Below, in pieces: positions 1 to 7,625 of a stretch of DNA of 64,000 nt (its first letter is position 1; each line of letters begins with the position of its first letter). The position numbers and the translations under genes were made by a program. The notes under the pieces were generated by a model. That model saw nothing but the letters and a program-made list of their open reading frames with translations, searched no databases and had not been told where the DNA came from. The DNA comes from a virus. The stretch spans positions 30,013 through 94,012 of the IMG/VR virus record IMGVR_UViG_3300025141_010453. One strand, 5' to 3'.

Positions 1-2
1 TA

Positions 3-404
3 TTTAGAGTGCCTCAATTAATAGGAAAAAAAGGAAATAATAATAATCTTATTAATTCTCTAGTTAATACACTAAAAAATAAACAAGAATTTAATGTTTA
101 TGGTAACGTAAAAAGAGCTATTATTGACGTGGTAGACCTTATTAATTTAGTAGCTTATTGTAAGGATAAAATTACTTGTGCCACTATTAATATCTCAGGT
201 ATAGAAAAATTAGCAGTTATTGACTTATACAAAAAAATTGGCTATATTTTGAAGATGAAACCTATCATAAAAATTAAAAAAGGGACTGAAAATGACGGGT
301 GGACTTTATTATCTAGTGCTATTTTTAATGACTACATGAATGACTTAAAAATCGAGTCTACTGGATATACAGAAAAAATAATAAAAAAATATATAAAAAA
401 TTAA
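3..404 (+). CDS. C-terminal fragment of an SDR-type sugar epimerase/dehydratase-like protein (cut by window edge)
   Basis: The reading frame is open from base 3, so the gene begins upstream of the window and the GTG at 9 is probably internal. The visible 133 residues start FRVPQLIG, followed by NNNLINSLVNTL and then R-AIIDVVDLINLV. That order resembles the C-terminal half of extended short-chain dehydrogenases (conserved R-V-N-x-Y-G, then a D-V-D-D segment lining the sugar-nucleotide pocket). The catalytic YxxxK and Rossmann parts would lie off the window. The gene is followed after 3 nt by a glycosyltransferase, so it belongs to the sugar-nucleotide operon. Family assignment is inference from weak similarity. 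Confidence 0.5.
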   Translation, partial: FRVPQLIGKKGNNNNLINSLVNTLKNKQEFNVYGNVKRAIIDVVDLINLVAYCKDKITCATINISGIEKLAVIDLYKKIGYILKMKPIIKIKKGTENDGWTLLSSAIFNDYMNDLKIESTGYTEKIIKKYIKN

Positions 405-407
405 TAT

Positions 408-1130
408 ATGGTAATCCTAACTGGTTTTTATAATGCAGAAAATTATATCGAGAGGTGTTTAAATACTATAATGAATCAACATTATAAAGATTTTACTTGT
501 TATATTACTCACGACCATTCTACGGATAACTCAGTCAAATTAGTTAAAGAATTCATAAAAAATGATGATAGATTTATATTAGTAAAAAAAAATAATAAAA
601 AATTATACCAGGCTGGAAATTTTGATACTGTTATTCGTAATAATCCTAATATAAAGGATAATGAAATTCTAATAGAGGTAGATGGTGATGATTATCTCCC
701 AGATAGAGATGTTTTTACTAGAATAAATGAACTATATAAAAATGAGGATGTTTGGGTTGCAAATGGTAGCTTTAAATACTCTAATGGGCATCACGGCTTT
801 TCTTCGAGACAAACTGGATTTGATAACTTACGACAGGCACGATTCACTGCCTCTCATATTAGAACCTGGAGAGCTTTTTTATGGAGAAATATAAAAGAAG
901 ATGACTTACGAGATGAAAATGGGGATTATTGGCAATGGAGTGGTGACCTATGTTTTATGTATCCAATGTTAGAAATGGCCGGAGAAGAACACTATAGATT
1001 TATGACTGAAATAAATTATGTTTATAATGAAGAAAATCCTATAAATGAACATAAAATAGATATGACTATGGTTACAGACTACGCAAGTAGGATAAGAAAT
1101 AAATCTCCTTATAAAAAATTGGAATTATGA
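408..1130 (+). CDS. Family 2 (GT-A) glycosyltransferase
   Basis: A 240-residue GT-A glycosyltransferase. The N-terminus VILTGFYNAENYIERCLNTI is the nucleotide-sugar-binding beta-strand and helix of GT2 enzymes. The sequence VDGDDYLPD near residues 91-99 supplies the DxD-like metal-binding motif. It has no membrane segment, so it is probably a soluble cytoplasmic enzyme. Its stop overlaps the ATG of the following epimerase by 4 nt (ATGA), suggesting translational coupling. Donor and acceptor cannot be read from sequence; sugar-nucleotide genes lie immediately on both sides. Confidence 0.85.
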   Translation: MVILTGFYNAENYIERCLNTIMNQHYKDFTCYITHDHSTDNSVKLVKEFIKNDDRFILVKKNNKKLYQAGNFDTVIRNNPNIKDNEILIEVDGDDYLPDRDVFTRINELYKNEDVWVANGSFKYSNGHHGFSSRQTGFDNLRQARFTASHIRTWRAFLWRNIKEDDLRDENGDYWQWSGDLCFMYPMLEMAGEEHYRFMTEINYVYNEENPINEHKIDMTMVTDYASRIRNKSPYKKLEL

Positions 1131-2020
1131 AAAAAGTAATCGTAACAGGAGGTGCAGGGTTTATTGGTTCACATTTAGTGGATAGATTGGTGGGTGATGG
1201 CTTAGAAGTTATTGTATTAGATAATTTATCTACTGGGAAAAAAGAAAATGTAAATCCTAAAGCACAATTAGTTATGTGTGACATATCTAAAGCCTGTAGT
1301 GATTTTATTCTTCATACTCTAGAAGGGGTTGATACTATCTTTCATTTGGCGGCAACACCACAAGTACAATACTCTATAGAAAATCCTACAGATAATAATA
1401 ATTTAAACTCTATTATTAATATTTTAGAAGCTTCTCGTTTAAGTGATGTAAAAAGAGTAATATTTAGTAGTAGTTCTGCTTTATATGGGGAACCAGAATA
1501 TGTGCCCATAGATGAATCTCATCCAGTTAATCCATTAAGTCCTTATGCTTTACATAAATTAGTGGGAGAACAATATTGTAAACTATATTCCAACATTTAT
1601 GACTTAGACACAGTATGTTTAAGATACTTTAATGTTTATGGTAACAGAATGAATAATGAAGGAGCTTATAAAAATGTTATATCTGTTTTTATAGAACAAA
1701 CTAAAAATAAAGAAGCTCTTAATATAGTTAATGATGGAGAACAAAAAAGAGACTATGTACATGTAAATGATATAGTAGAAGCTAATATTTTAGCGGCAAC
1801 ACATTTAGAAAAATTAAAAGGGGCTATATTCAATGTTGGGACATCAACAGCTCATTCCGTCAATGAAATAGCATCATTTTTTGGTGGTGAAAAAAAATAT
1901 GGTGAGAAAAGAATTGAACCCAAAAACTCAATAGCTGAAAATAATAAACTACTAACTACTTTAGATTGGGCCCCTCGTGCTAACTTAAAAGAATGGATAA
2001 AAAATTGTATAAAAAGTTAA
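1127..2020 (+). CDS. NAD-dependent sugar-nucleotide epimerase/dehydratase (extended SDR)
   Basis: A 297-residue extended SDR enzyme. GGAGFIGSH (residues 8-16) is the NAD-binding Rossmann loop, SSSSALYGEPEYVP carries the catalytic Ser, and SPYALHKLVGEQY contains the YxxxK pair. LRYFNVYG and the DYVHVNDIVEA segment near the C-terminus are typical of UDP-glucose/UDP-GlcNAc 4-epimerases and CDP-paratose 2-epimerases. It acts on an NDP-hexose in the cytoplasm. It sits between a GT2 and a RfbH-like dehydrase, so a CDP- or dTDP-deoxysugar substrate is possible. The family is clear; the substrate is not. Confidence 0.85.
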   Translation: MKKVIVTGGAGFIGSHLVDRLVGDGLEVIVLDNLSTGKKENVNPKAQLVMCDISKACSDFILHTLEGVDTIFHLAATPQVQYSIENPTDNNNLNSIINILEASRLSDVKRVIFSSSSALYGEPEYVPIDESHPVNPLSPYALHKLVGEQYCKLYSNIYDLDTVCLRYFNVYGNRMNNEGAYKNVISVFIEQTKNKEALNIVNDGEQKRDYVHVNDIVEANILAATHLEKLKGAIFNVGTSTAHSVNEIASFFGGEKKYGEKRIEPKNSIAENNKLLTTLDWAPRANLKEWIKNCIKS

Positions 2021-2022
2021 AA

Positions 2023-3324
2023 ATGAAAGAAATAGATAATATATTACCGTCACTTTTAAGTTATCTTAAAGAAAACAAACCTAAATATCTTTATAATCAA
2101 GCATTTGTACCAGGTGAAAGTCAAGTATTGTATTCTGGTCCTTATTGGGATGAAGAAGAAATTATGGCTGCTATTAAAACATTTATTGAGGGTAAATGGG
2201 TGGTAGCTGGTGAAAATGTTAATAAATTTGAACGCGCATTTGGAAAATTATTTGGTGCTAAATTTGTTCAAATGGTGAACTCTGGTAGTTCCGCTAATTT
2301 AGTTTTAATAGCTTCATTAAAAAAATATTTTGGTTGGGACGATGGTGATGAGATTATTGTTTCTCCTGTGGGATTCCCAACTACTATATCAGTATTAGTT
2401 CAAAATAATTTAACTCCAGTGTTTGTAGACATAGAATACACTACACTTAATTTTGATATTACTAAAATAGAGGAAAAGATAACTTCTAAAACAAAGGCAA
2501 TTTTTGTGTCTCCTGTACTTGGTAATGTACCTGATATGGATTTTTTAACTGAATTATGTGAAAAACATAATATTAAATTAATAGGGGATAGCTGTGATAG
2601 TATTGGGTCCAAATGGGATGGTAAACATCTAAGTGAGTATTATGTAGCATGGACCTCATCATTTTATCCTGCTCATCATATTTCTACTGGTGAAGGTGGA
2701 GCGGTATGTACTAATATACCTAAATTAAAAAGACTTTTTACTAGTTTTGCATGGTGGGGTAGAGATTGTTATTGTGTTGGGGCCAAAAACTTATTATCTT
2801 GCGGTACGTGTGGTAAAAGATTTAGTAGATGGTTAGAATCATATGATGGAATAATAGACCATAAATATGTTTTTACCAATATGGGATATAACTTAAAACC
2901 TATGGACTTACAAGGTTCTATTGGTCTAGTTCAATTAAAGAAATTTGAGGATATAGACACCAATAGAAAACATAGTAAAAACACTATAGAGTCTATTTTC
3001 CTAAAATACGTAGATGGGATTAAAGGGGTATCGATGTTACCTAAAGCAGATACTTGTTGGTTCGGAACACCATTTATTTGTGATAATAAACAGTTAAAGA
3101 ATAAACTGGTAGCTTTTCTAGAAGAAAACAAAATTCAAACCAGAAATTATTTTGCCGGCAATATATTAATACATCCAGGTTATAAACATTTAGATGATTT
3201 AAGAAACTACCCTAATGCTAATAAAGTTTTAGATAAAGTATTCTTCGTAGGTGCAGCGCCACATTATACAGAAGAAGTGTTTGATTATATAGAAAGTATA
3301 TTTATGAATAAATGGGAAAATTAA
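2023..3324 (+). CDS. RfbH/E1-like CDP-4-keto-6-deoxyglucose 3-dehydrase (PMP, [2Fe-2S])
   Basis: A DegT/DnrJ/EryC1-fold enzyme of about 433 residues. The ATG at 2023 is preferred because an upstream in-frame ATG at 1993 would overlap the previous gene. SFYPAHHISTGEGG has His where aminotransferases have the PLP-binding Lys, the hallmark of RfbH/E1 dehydrases. The cysteines are spaced C-X57-C-X1-C-X10-C (GDSC, then GRDCYC, then TCGKRF). The known E1 [2Fe-2S] ligand pattern is C-X57-C-X1-C-X7-C, so only the last spacing differs. The family removes the 3-OH of CDP-4-keto-6-deoxyglucose towards 3,6-dideoxyhexoses such as paratose or abequose. The partner reductase is not visible here. Confidence 0.88.
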   Translation: MKEIDNILPSLLSYLKENKPKYLYNQAFVPGESQVLYSGPYWDEEEIMAAIKTFIEGKWVVAGENVNKFERAFGKLFGAKFVQMVNSGSSANLVLIASLKKYFGWDDGDEIIVSPVGFPTTISVLVQNNLTPVFVDIEYTTLNFDITKIEEKITSKTKAIFVSPVLGNVPDMDFLTELCEKHNIKLIGDSCDSIGSKWDGKHLSEYYVAWTSSFYPAHHISTGEGGAVCTNIPKLKRLFTSFAWWGRDCYCVGAKNLLSCGTCGKRFSRWLESYDGIIDHKYVFTNMGYNLKPMDLQGSIGLVQLKKFEDIDTNRKHSKNTIESIFLKYVDGIKGVSMLPKADTCWFGTPFICDNKQLKNKLVAFLEENKIQTRNYFAGNILIHPGYKHLDDLRNYPNANKVLDKVFFVGAAPHYTEEVFDYIESIFMNKWEN

Positions 3325-4028
3325 AAGTTTTAATATTAGGTGACGGATTACTGGGTTCAGAAATCATTAAACAAACTGAATGGGATTATATTTCCAGGAA
3401 AGAACATGGTTTTGATATTACTGATATAGGCACCTATCACTTACTTACAACTGTAGAATTTGGCTCAATCCAACATTGTAAATATGATGTTATACTTAAT
3501 GGTATTGCAAATACCAATACTTATAGTGAAGAGAAGGATTCTCATTGGGGGGTTAATTATAAGGGGGTGCACAACTTAATAGATTTTTGTAATAAATGGA
3601 ATGTTAAGTTGGTTCATATTTCTACTGATTATGTTTATTCTAATTCTGATTCGGAAGCCACAGAAGACACTGTACCAGTTCATTGTAATAATTGGTATGG
3701 GTACACCAAATTGTTAGGAGACGGGTTAGTACAATTAAACTCTAAACATTATCTTTTATGTAGATGTACTCATAAACCAAAACCCTTCCCGTATGAGTCC
3801 GCTTGGATTGACCAGGTTGGGAACTTTGATTATGTAACAGATATTGCGGAACTTATAATTTCTATGATAACCAATAATTTGGACGGGGTGTATAACGTTG
3901 GTACCGAAATGAAAACAATCTATGAATTAGCTTCTAAAACCTCAAAAGTTAAAAAAATATATGCTCCACCACATGTGCCTAAAAATTTATCAATGAATAT
4001 AACAAAAATGAAAAACGATTTAAAATGA
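3312..4028 (+). CDS. RmlD-like NAD(P)-dependent sugar-nucleotide reductase
   Basis: A 238-residue SDR protein, shorter than the roughly 290-residue RmlD. LILGDGLLGSEI is the cofactor loop. VILNGIANTNTYSEEKD resembles the RmlD segment around its NTAYTAVD sequence. HISTDYVYSNSD and YGYTKLLGD supply catalytic Ser/Thr and YxxxK. NVGTEMKTIYELA near the end matches the usual SDR tail. It would reduce a 4-keto-deoxysugar nucleotide. It overlaps the preceding dehydrase by 13 nt and the following GT by 4 nt. A 4-keto reductase after a RfbH-type step is the natural reading, but the substrate is inferred. Confidence 0.75.
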   Translation: MGKLKVLILGDGLLGSEIIKQTEWDYISRKEHGFDITDIGTYHLLTTVEFGSIQHCKYDVILNGIANTNTYSEEKDSHWGVNYKGVHNLIDFCNKWNVKLVHISTDYVYSNSDSEATEDTVPVHCNNWYGYTKLLGDGLVQLNSKHYLLCRCTHKPKPFPYESAWIDQVGNFDYVTDIAELIISMITNNLDGVYNVGTEMKTIYELASKTSKVKKIYAPPHVPKNLSMNITKMKNDLK

Positions 4029-4714
4029 AACCATTTTTTTCAATAGCAATTCCAACCTATGAAATGCATGGTCTCGGTACCGAATTTTTAGAATTCACCT
4101 TTCAATCTTTAAGAAAACAAACCTTCCAAGATTTTGAGGTTATAGTATCAGACCATAGTTCTAATGACTCTATTAAAACCCTTTGTGGTGATTGGGAAAA
4201 GGTTAAATATTTTAAAAATGAAAATGGTGTGGGTAAATCTTCAACTAATATAAATTATGCAATAAAGCAATGTTCTGGTGAATGGATTAAAATATTATTT
4301 CAAGATGATTTTTTATTTAACGATTCAGCATTAGAAATAATGTATAATCATATATTAAAAAATAAAGAAAGTAACTGGTTAATAAGTGCTTGTGAACACA
4401 GTAATGATGGAATTAATATGTATAGACCATTTTATCCTAAATGGAATGATAGAATGCATTTAGGGATTAATACATTTAGTTCACCAAGTGTCTTAACATT
4501 TAAAAATAATAATGTATTATTATTTGATGAGAGGTTGGTTTGGTTAATGGATGTTGAGTATTATAAAAGAATGTATGATTTATATGGTGAACCATCTTAT
4601 TTAAATGAGGTTACCATAGTAAATAGAACATGGGTAAATCAAGTTTCTAATATTTTAAATGAAAAAATTAAGAATTATGAGTTGGATTTGGTCACTAAAA
4701 AATATGTAAATTAA
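4025..4714 (+). CDS. Family 2 (GT-A) glycosyltransferase
   Basis: A 229-residue GT2 protein. FSIAIPTYEMHGLGTEFLE and IVSDHSSNDSIK form the nucleotide-binding part. LFQDDFLFN (around residues 96-104) is the DxD-like motif, and WLMDVEYYKRMYDLYG is the typical acceptor-side helix following it. No membrane segment is seen. ATG overlaps the stop of the RmlD-like gene (ATGA), and the radical-SAM gene follows after 2 nt. Donor sugar unknown. Confidence 0.85.
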   Translation: MKPFFSIAIPTYEMHGLGTEFLEFTFQSLRKQTFQDFEVIVSDHSSNDSIKTLCGDWEKVKYFKNENGVGKSSTNINYAIKQCSGEWIKILFQDDFLFNDSALEIMYNHILKNKESNWLISACEHSNDGINMYRPFYPKWNDRMHLGINTFSSPSVLTFKNNNVLLFDERLVWLMDVEYYKRMYDLYGEPSYLNEVTIVNRTWVNQVSNILNEKIKNYELDLVTKKYVN

Positions 4715-4716
4715 AA

Positions 4717-6384
4717 ATGGACAAATTTAAAGTATTACTTATGTACCCAAACGAGCCGATGGTTGGGGTTATTCCTAGTAATTTAGCGTATCTATCTGCA
4801 TGTTTAAAAGAAGCGGGTCATGATGTTAGATTATTTGATACATCATTATACAAATCTATTAGGTATGCTCCCAGACGTGATAACTGGAATCAACAGAAAG
4901 AGACAACAAAATCATTTGATTCTGTAAGTAGTCAAGATGAGTTAAGGACTAAAATGGGCCATGTAAAAACTTCTAATGTGGGAGATTATCAAAAAATGCG
5001 TGAGACTAGTCCTCACAGCGATTTTGCAGATTTGGTGGAAGACTGGAAACCTAATTTAATCGCCACTACAACAGTTGATAGCACAATAGAATTTACTTGG
5101 GAATTTATAGAGGAGATTAGAGGGAAGAGGCCTAAAGTAATAATGGGTGGAGTAGGAGCTACATTTAACTATGACAGAATTTTAAATTCTGGGTATGTTG
5201 ATTATGTTAATGTAGGAGAAGGAGAAGGTTCTTTACCTGAATTATGTGGAAGATTGCAACGTAATGAAGATTGTTATGATATAAAGAATATATACCTCAA
5301 AGGTCCAGATGGTAAGATAATTACGAATCCTCAACGTCCTAGGACGGATATAGATGAATTGCCGATGCCTGATTTTTCTATATATGAAGAACAACGATTC
5401 TATAGACCATTTATGGGTAGAGTGGTAAGAATGGTACAAATTGATTGGGATAGAGGATGCCCATACCAATGTACATATTGTGCAGCACCAGCAATTGTAG
5501 CCAATAATAGAAAGGAAAAAATTGGAAATTATTATAGGGTTAAGAATGAAGATAAAATATTCGAAGAAATGAAATTCTTAATTAAAACATATAGTCTAGA
5601 TTTTATGTATATTAGTTCTGAAACGTTATGTATTATCCCATGGGAGAAATTTAAACGATTAGGTGAGAGATATATTAAAGAAATAGGATTACCATTTTGG
5701 TGTCAGAGTAGATTAGATAGTTTTACAGAGGAAAGAACAGAATTATTAAAAAGAATGGGCTGTCAATCAGTATCGGTAGGCCTTGAGCATGGAAGTGAAA
5801 AAGTGAGAATGGGAATATTAAGAAAACAATTAAGAAATGATAAAGTATTAGATGGGTTTAAAACTCTTGCAAAATATAATATCCGTCCCACTGTTAACAG
5901 TATGATGGGACTTCCAGATGAAACTCGAGAAGAAGTATTTGAAACATTAGAATTAAATAGAAAAATTGCAAAAATATTAAAAGGTAATCGTAATCTAAAT
6001 ATTTTTACATTTGTGCCATTCCACGGAACAGCTCTGCGAACAATGTGTATAAATAAAGGTTATGTGAATCCAGAGGAACCAATACCATTTTCTTTCTATA
6101 AAGAAAGTATGTTAACTATGCCTCAACTATCAAAAGAAGAAATTGCTGGATTAGAAAAAACTGCTCATCTGTACATAGAATTACCTAAATCATATTATCC
6201 TAAAATAAAAATAGCTGAAAAGGATGATAAAAAAGGTAGAAAAATGTTTGACGAACTAAGTAATATTTTCCAAAAAATAAAGGCAAAACAGGACGATGCA
6301 TTAAATGTTACTGTTGAAGAGGACCATTTAAGTAGCCCAATGGTTAATTTTGGTGGGAAAATAGATTTGACAGGAGATTATTAG
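4717..6384 (+). CDS. B12-binding-domain radical SAM protein
   Basis: A 555-residue protein. The N-terminus (VLLMYPNEPMVG...LAYLSACLKEAGHDVRLFD) and IMGGVGATFNYDRI resemble a cobalamin-binding domain. The radical SAM cluster motif DRGCPYQCTYC gives C248-x3-C252-x2-C255. SVSVGLEHGSEKVR and GLPDETREE are typical core motifs of BchE-like class members. Such enzymes methylate unactivated carbons or rearrange carbon skeletons using SAM, a [4Fe-4S] cluster and often cobalamin. Placed amid sugar genes, it may modify a sugar (C-methylation or dehydration); that is inference. It needs anaerobic or protected chemistry and host B12 supply. Confidence 0.85.
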   Translation: MDKFKVLLMYPNEPMVGVIPSNLAYLSACLKEAGHDVRLFDTSLYKSIRYAPRRDNWNQQKETTKSFDSVSSQDELRTKMGHVKTSNVGDYQKMRETSPHSDFADLVEDWKPNLIATTTVDSTIEFTWEFIEEIRGKRPKVIMGGVGATFNYDRILNSGYVDYVNVGEGEGSLPELCGRLQRNEDCYDIKNIYLKGPDGKIITNPQRPRTDIDELPMPDFSIYEEQRFYRPFMGRVVRMVQIDWDRGCPYQCTYCAAPAIVANNRKEKIGNYYRVKNEDKIFEEMKFLIKTYSLDFMYISSETLCIIPWEKFKRLGERYIKEIGLPFWCQSRLDSFTEERTELLKRMGCQSVSVGLEHGSEKVRMGILRKQLRNDKVLDGFKTLAKYNIRPTVNSMMGLPDETREEVFETLELNRKIAKILKGNRNLNIFTFVPFHGTALRTMCINKGYVNPEEPIPFSFYKESMLTMPQLSKEEIAGLEKTAHLYIELPKSYYPKIKIAEKDDKKGRKMFDELSNIFQKIKAKQDDALNVTVEEDHLSSPMVNFGGKIDLTGDY

Positions 6385-6390
6385 AATAAT

Positions 6391-7068
6391 ATGTTTATAA
6401 TACCTAGTAAATATGTCCCAGATGTAAGCCCCTTATTCAAATGTGTTGAATCAATAACAAAATTTCATCCGACAGAAAAAATAATTGTGGTGGATTCGTA
6501 TTCTGATGATGATTCATATTTAAAAGACTTTGAGAAGTACGATAATGTAATCGTATCAAAATATAAAAATAAACATTACGAATGTGGTGCGTTGTACTAT
6601 GCTTATAAAGAATTCCCAAATGAACAATTCTATGCTTTAATTCAAGATTCAATTATCCTAAAAACTAATTGGAGTGAATTTATTCATGATGATATAACTT
6701 ATAATCTGATGTGGTTTCAAGAAGCGGGTCCATTTTTAGAGCCCCAATTTAACTACCTTAAAGAGGTATTAGAAAAAACCGACTATCTTCCTCACGAAAA
6801 TACTGGCCATAAAGGCACATATGGTATGTTAGGGGTATATAAAAAAGATGTTATAGAAACTTTTATTAATAAAGGATTATTAGAAGTGTTATTACCAATA
6901 GATAAATTCGGTTCTCAGATGACTGAAAGAATTGCCGGTATATGTTTAACACAAGACGGTCAAGATATAGTCACCAATTCTATCGAAGGTGATTTTTTAT
7001 CCAAAGTTTCTCAACTAAATAATCACGAATTAAAATATTTTAAAAAATTCTATATGGGAAGACAATAA
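6391..7068 (+). CDS. Putative glycosyltransferase (GT-A-like)
   Basis: A 225-residue protein. MFIIPSKYVPDVSPLFKCVES and IIVVDSYSDDDSYLKD look like the first strand and helix of a GT-A fold. YALIQDSIILKTNW resembles the motif where GT2 enzymes hold a DxD; here the acidic residue is followed by Ser, so metal binding is uncertain. GTYGMLGVYKKDVIETF is reminiscent of the acceptor region. It is the last gene before an 80-nt gap with a promoter, so it closes the first sugar sub-operon. Confidence 0.55.
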   Translation: MFIIPSKYVPDVSPLFKCVESITKFHPTEKIIVVDSYSDDDSYLKDFEKYDNVIVSKYKNKHYECGALYYAYKEFPNEQFYALIQDSIILKTNWSEFIHDDITYNLMWFQEAGPFLEPQFNYLKEVLEKTDYLPHENTGHKGTYGMLGVYKKDVIETFINKGLLEVLLPIDKFGSQMTERIAGICLTQDGQDIVTNSIEGDFLSKVSQLNNHELKYFKKFYMGRQ

Positions 7069-7086
7069 AATAGTCTTCTTCCTCCT

Positions 7087-7115
7087 TTGACATATTAAAT
7101 TTTTCGTGTTATAAT
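7087..7115 (+). promoter_or_regulatory. Strong promoter: TTGACA-N17-TATAAT
   Basis: In the 80-nt gap before 7149, TTGACA (7087-7092) and TATAAT (7110-7115) are separated by exactly 17 nt, a perfect bacterial sigma-70 consensus. The same stretch also reads TTTG-N20-TA, a half-match to the Bacteroidetes TTTG/TAnnTTTG pattern. It would drive the cupin gene and the downstream sugar genes with a leader of about 30 nt that ends in an A-rich stretch before ATG. Confidence 0.65.
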
Positions 7116-7148
7116 TAATGATATAAAATTAAATAAACAAAATAAAAA

Positions 7149-7625
7149 ATGAGCAAATTCGAACACGTAAAAGATAAATTTATTAAAGCATCACTAGAAG
7201 ATTATAAAGAAGTTATTGATAAAGCAAAACCAGATAACTTATCTGTAAGTAATTACAGGGTAGAAAAACCATGGGGTTATGAATTGTGGTTGGAGTTAAA
7301 TGAATTTTATGCTTATAAAGTTATTCATATGGAAAAGGGTAATAGATGTAGTTTACAATCTCATGATTACAAAATAGAAGCAAACTACGTTATTGAGGGT
7401 GAAGCAGAAGTACTTTTAGAAAATGATGAAGGGGTTATGGAATCAAAAATATACACGGTTGGAACTGGCTGGACTGTACCTTTAAATAGAAAACATAGAG
7501 TCGTAGCCAAAGAAAGTTATACAGCGTTAGAAGTATCAACCCCTCATCTTAACGATGTAGTAAGATTTGAAGATGATACAAATAGAGCGTCAGGTAAAAT
7601 AGAAAGAGAACATGGTGTTAAATAA
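7149..7625 (+). CDS. Cupin, type II mannose-6-phosphate isomerase-like
   Basis: A 158-residue single-domain cupin. VEKPWGYELWLE matches the start of the C-terminal isomerase domain of ManC/type II PMI proteins. SLQSHDYKIEANYVIEGEAEV is the first cupin motif (usually HxHxxE; here the first metal ligand is Gln-Ser-His-Asp, so it is atypical). VPLNRKHRVVA is the second motif. It may isomerise a sugar phosphate or bind a sugar ligand. It is the first gene of the second sub-operon and overlaps the nucleotidyltransferase by 14 nt. Confidence 0.7.
   Translation: MSKFEHVKDKFIKASLEDYKEVIDKAKPDNLSVSNYRVEKPWGYELWLELNEFYAYKVIHMEKGNRCSLQSHDYKIEANYVIEGEAEVLLENDEGVMESKIYTVGTGWTVPLNRKHRVVAKESYTALEVSTPHLNDVVRFEDDTNRASGKIEREHGVK

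Noticed and set aside
1993-2022. Upstream start for the RfbH-like gene
   Set aside because: The ATG at 1993 lies inside the preceding epimerase, and the added residues are merely Lys/Leu; ATG 2023 follows that gene's stop by 2 nt.
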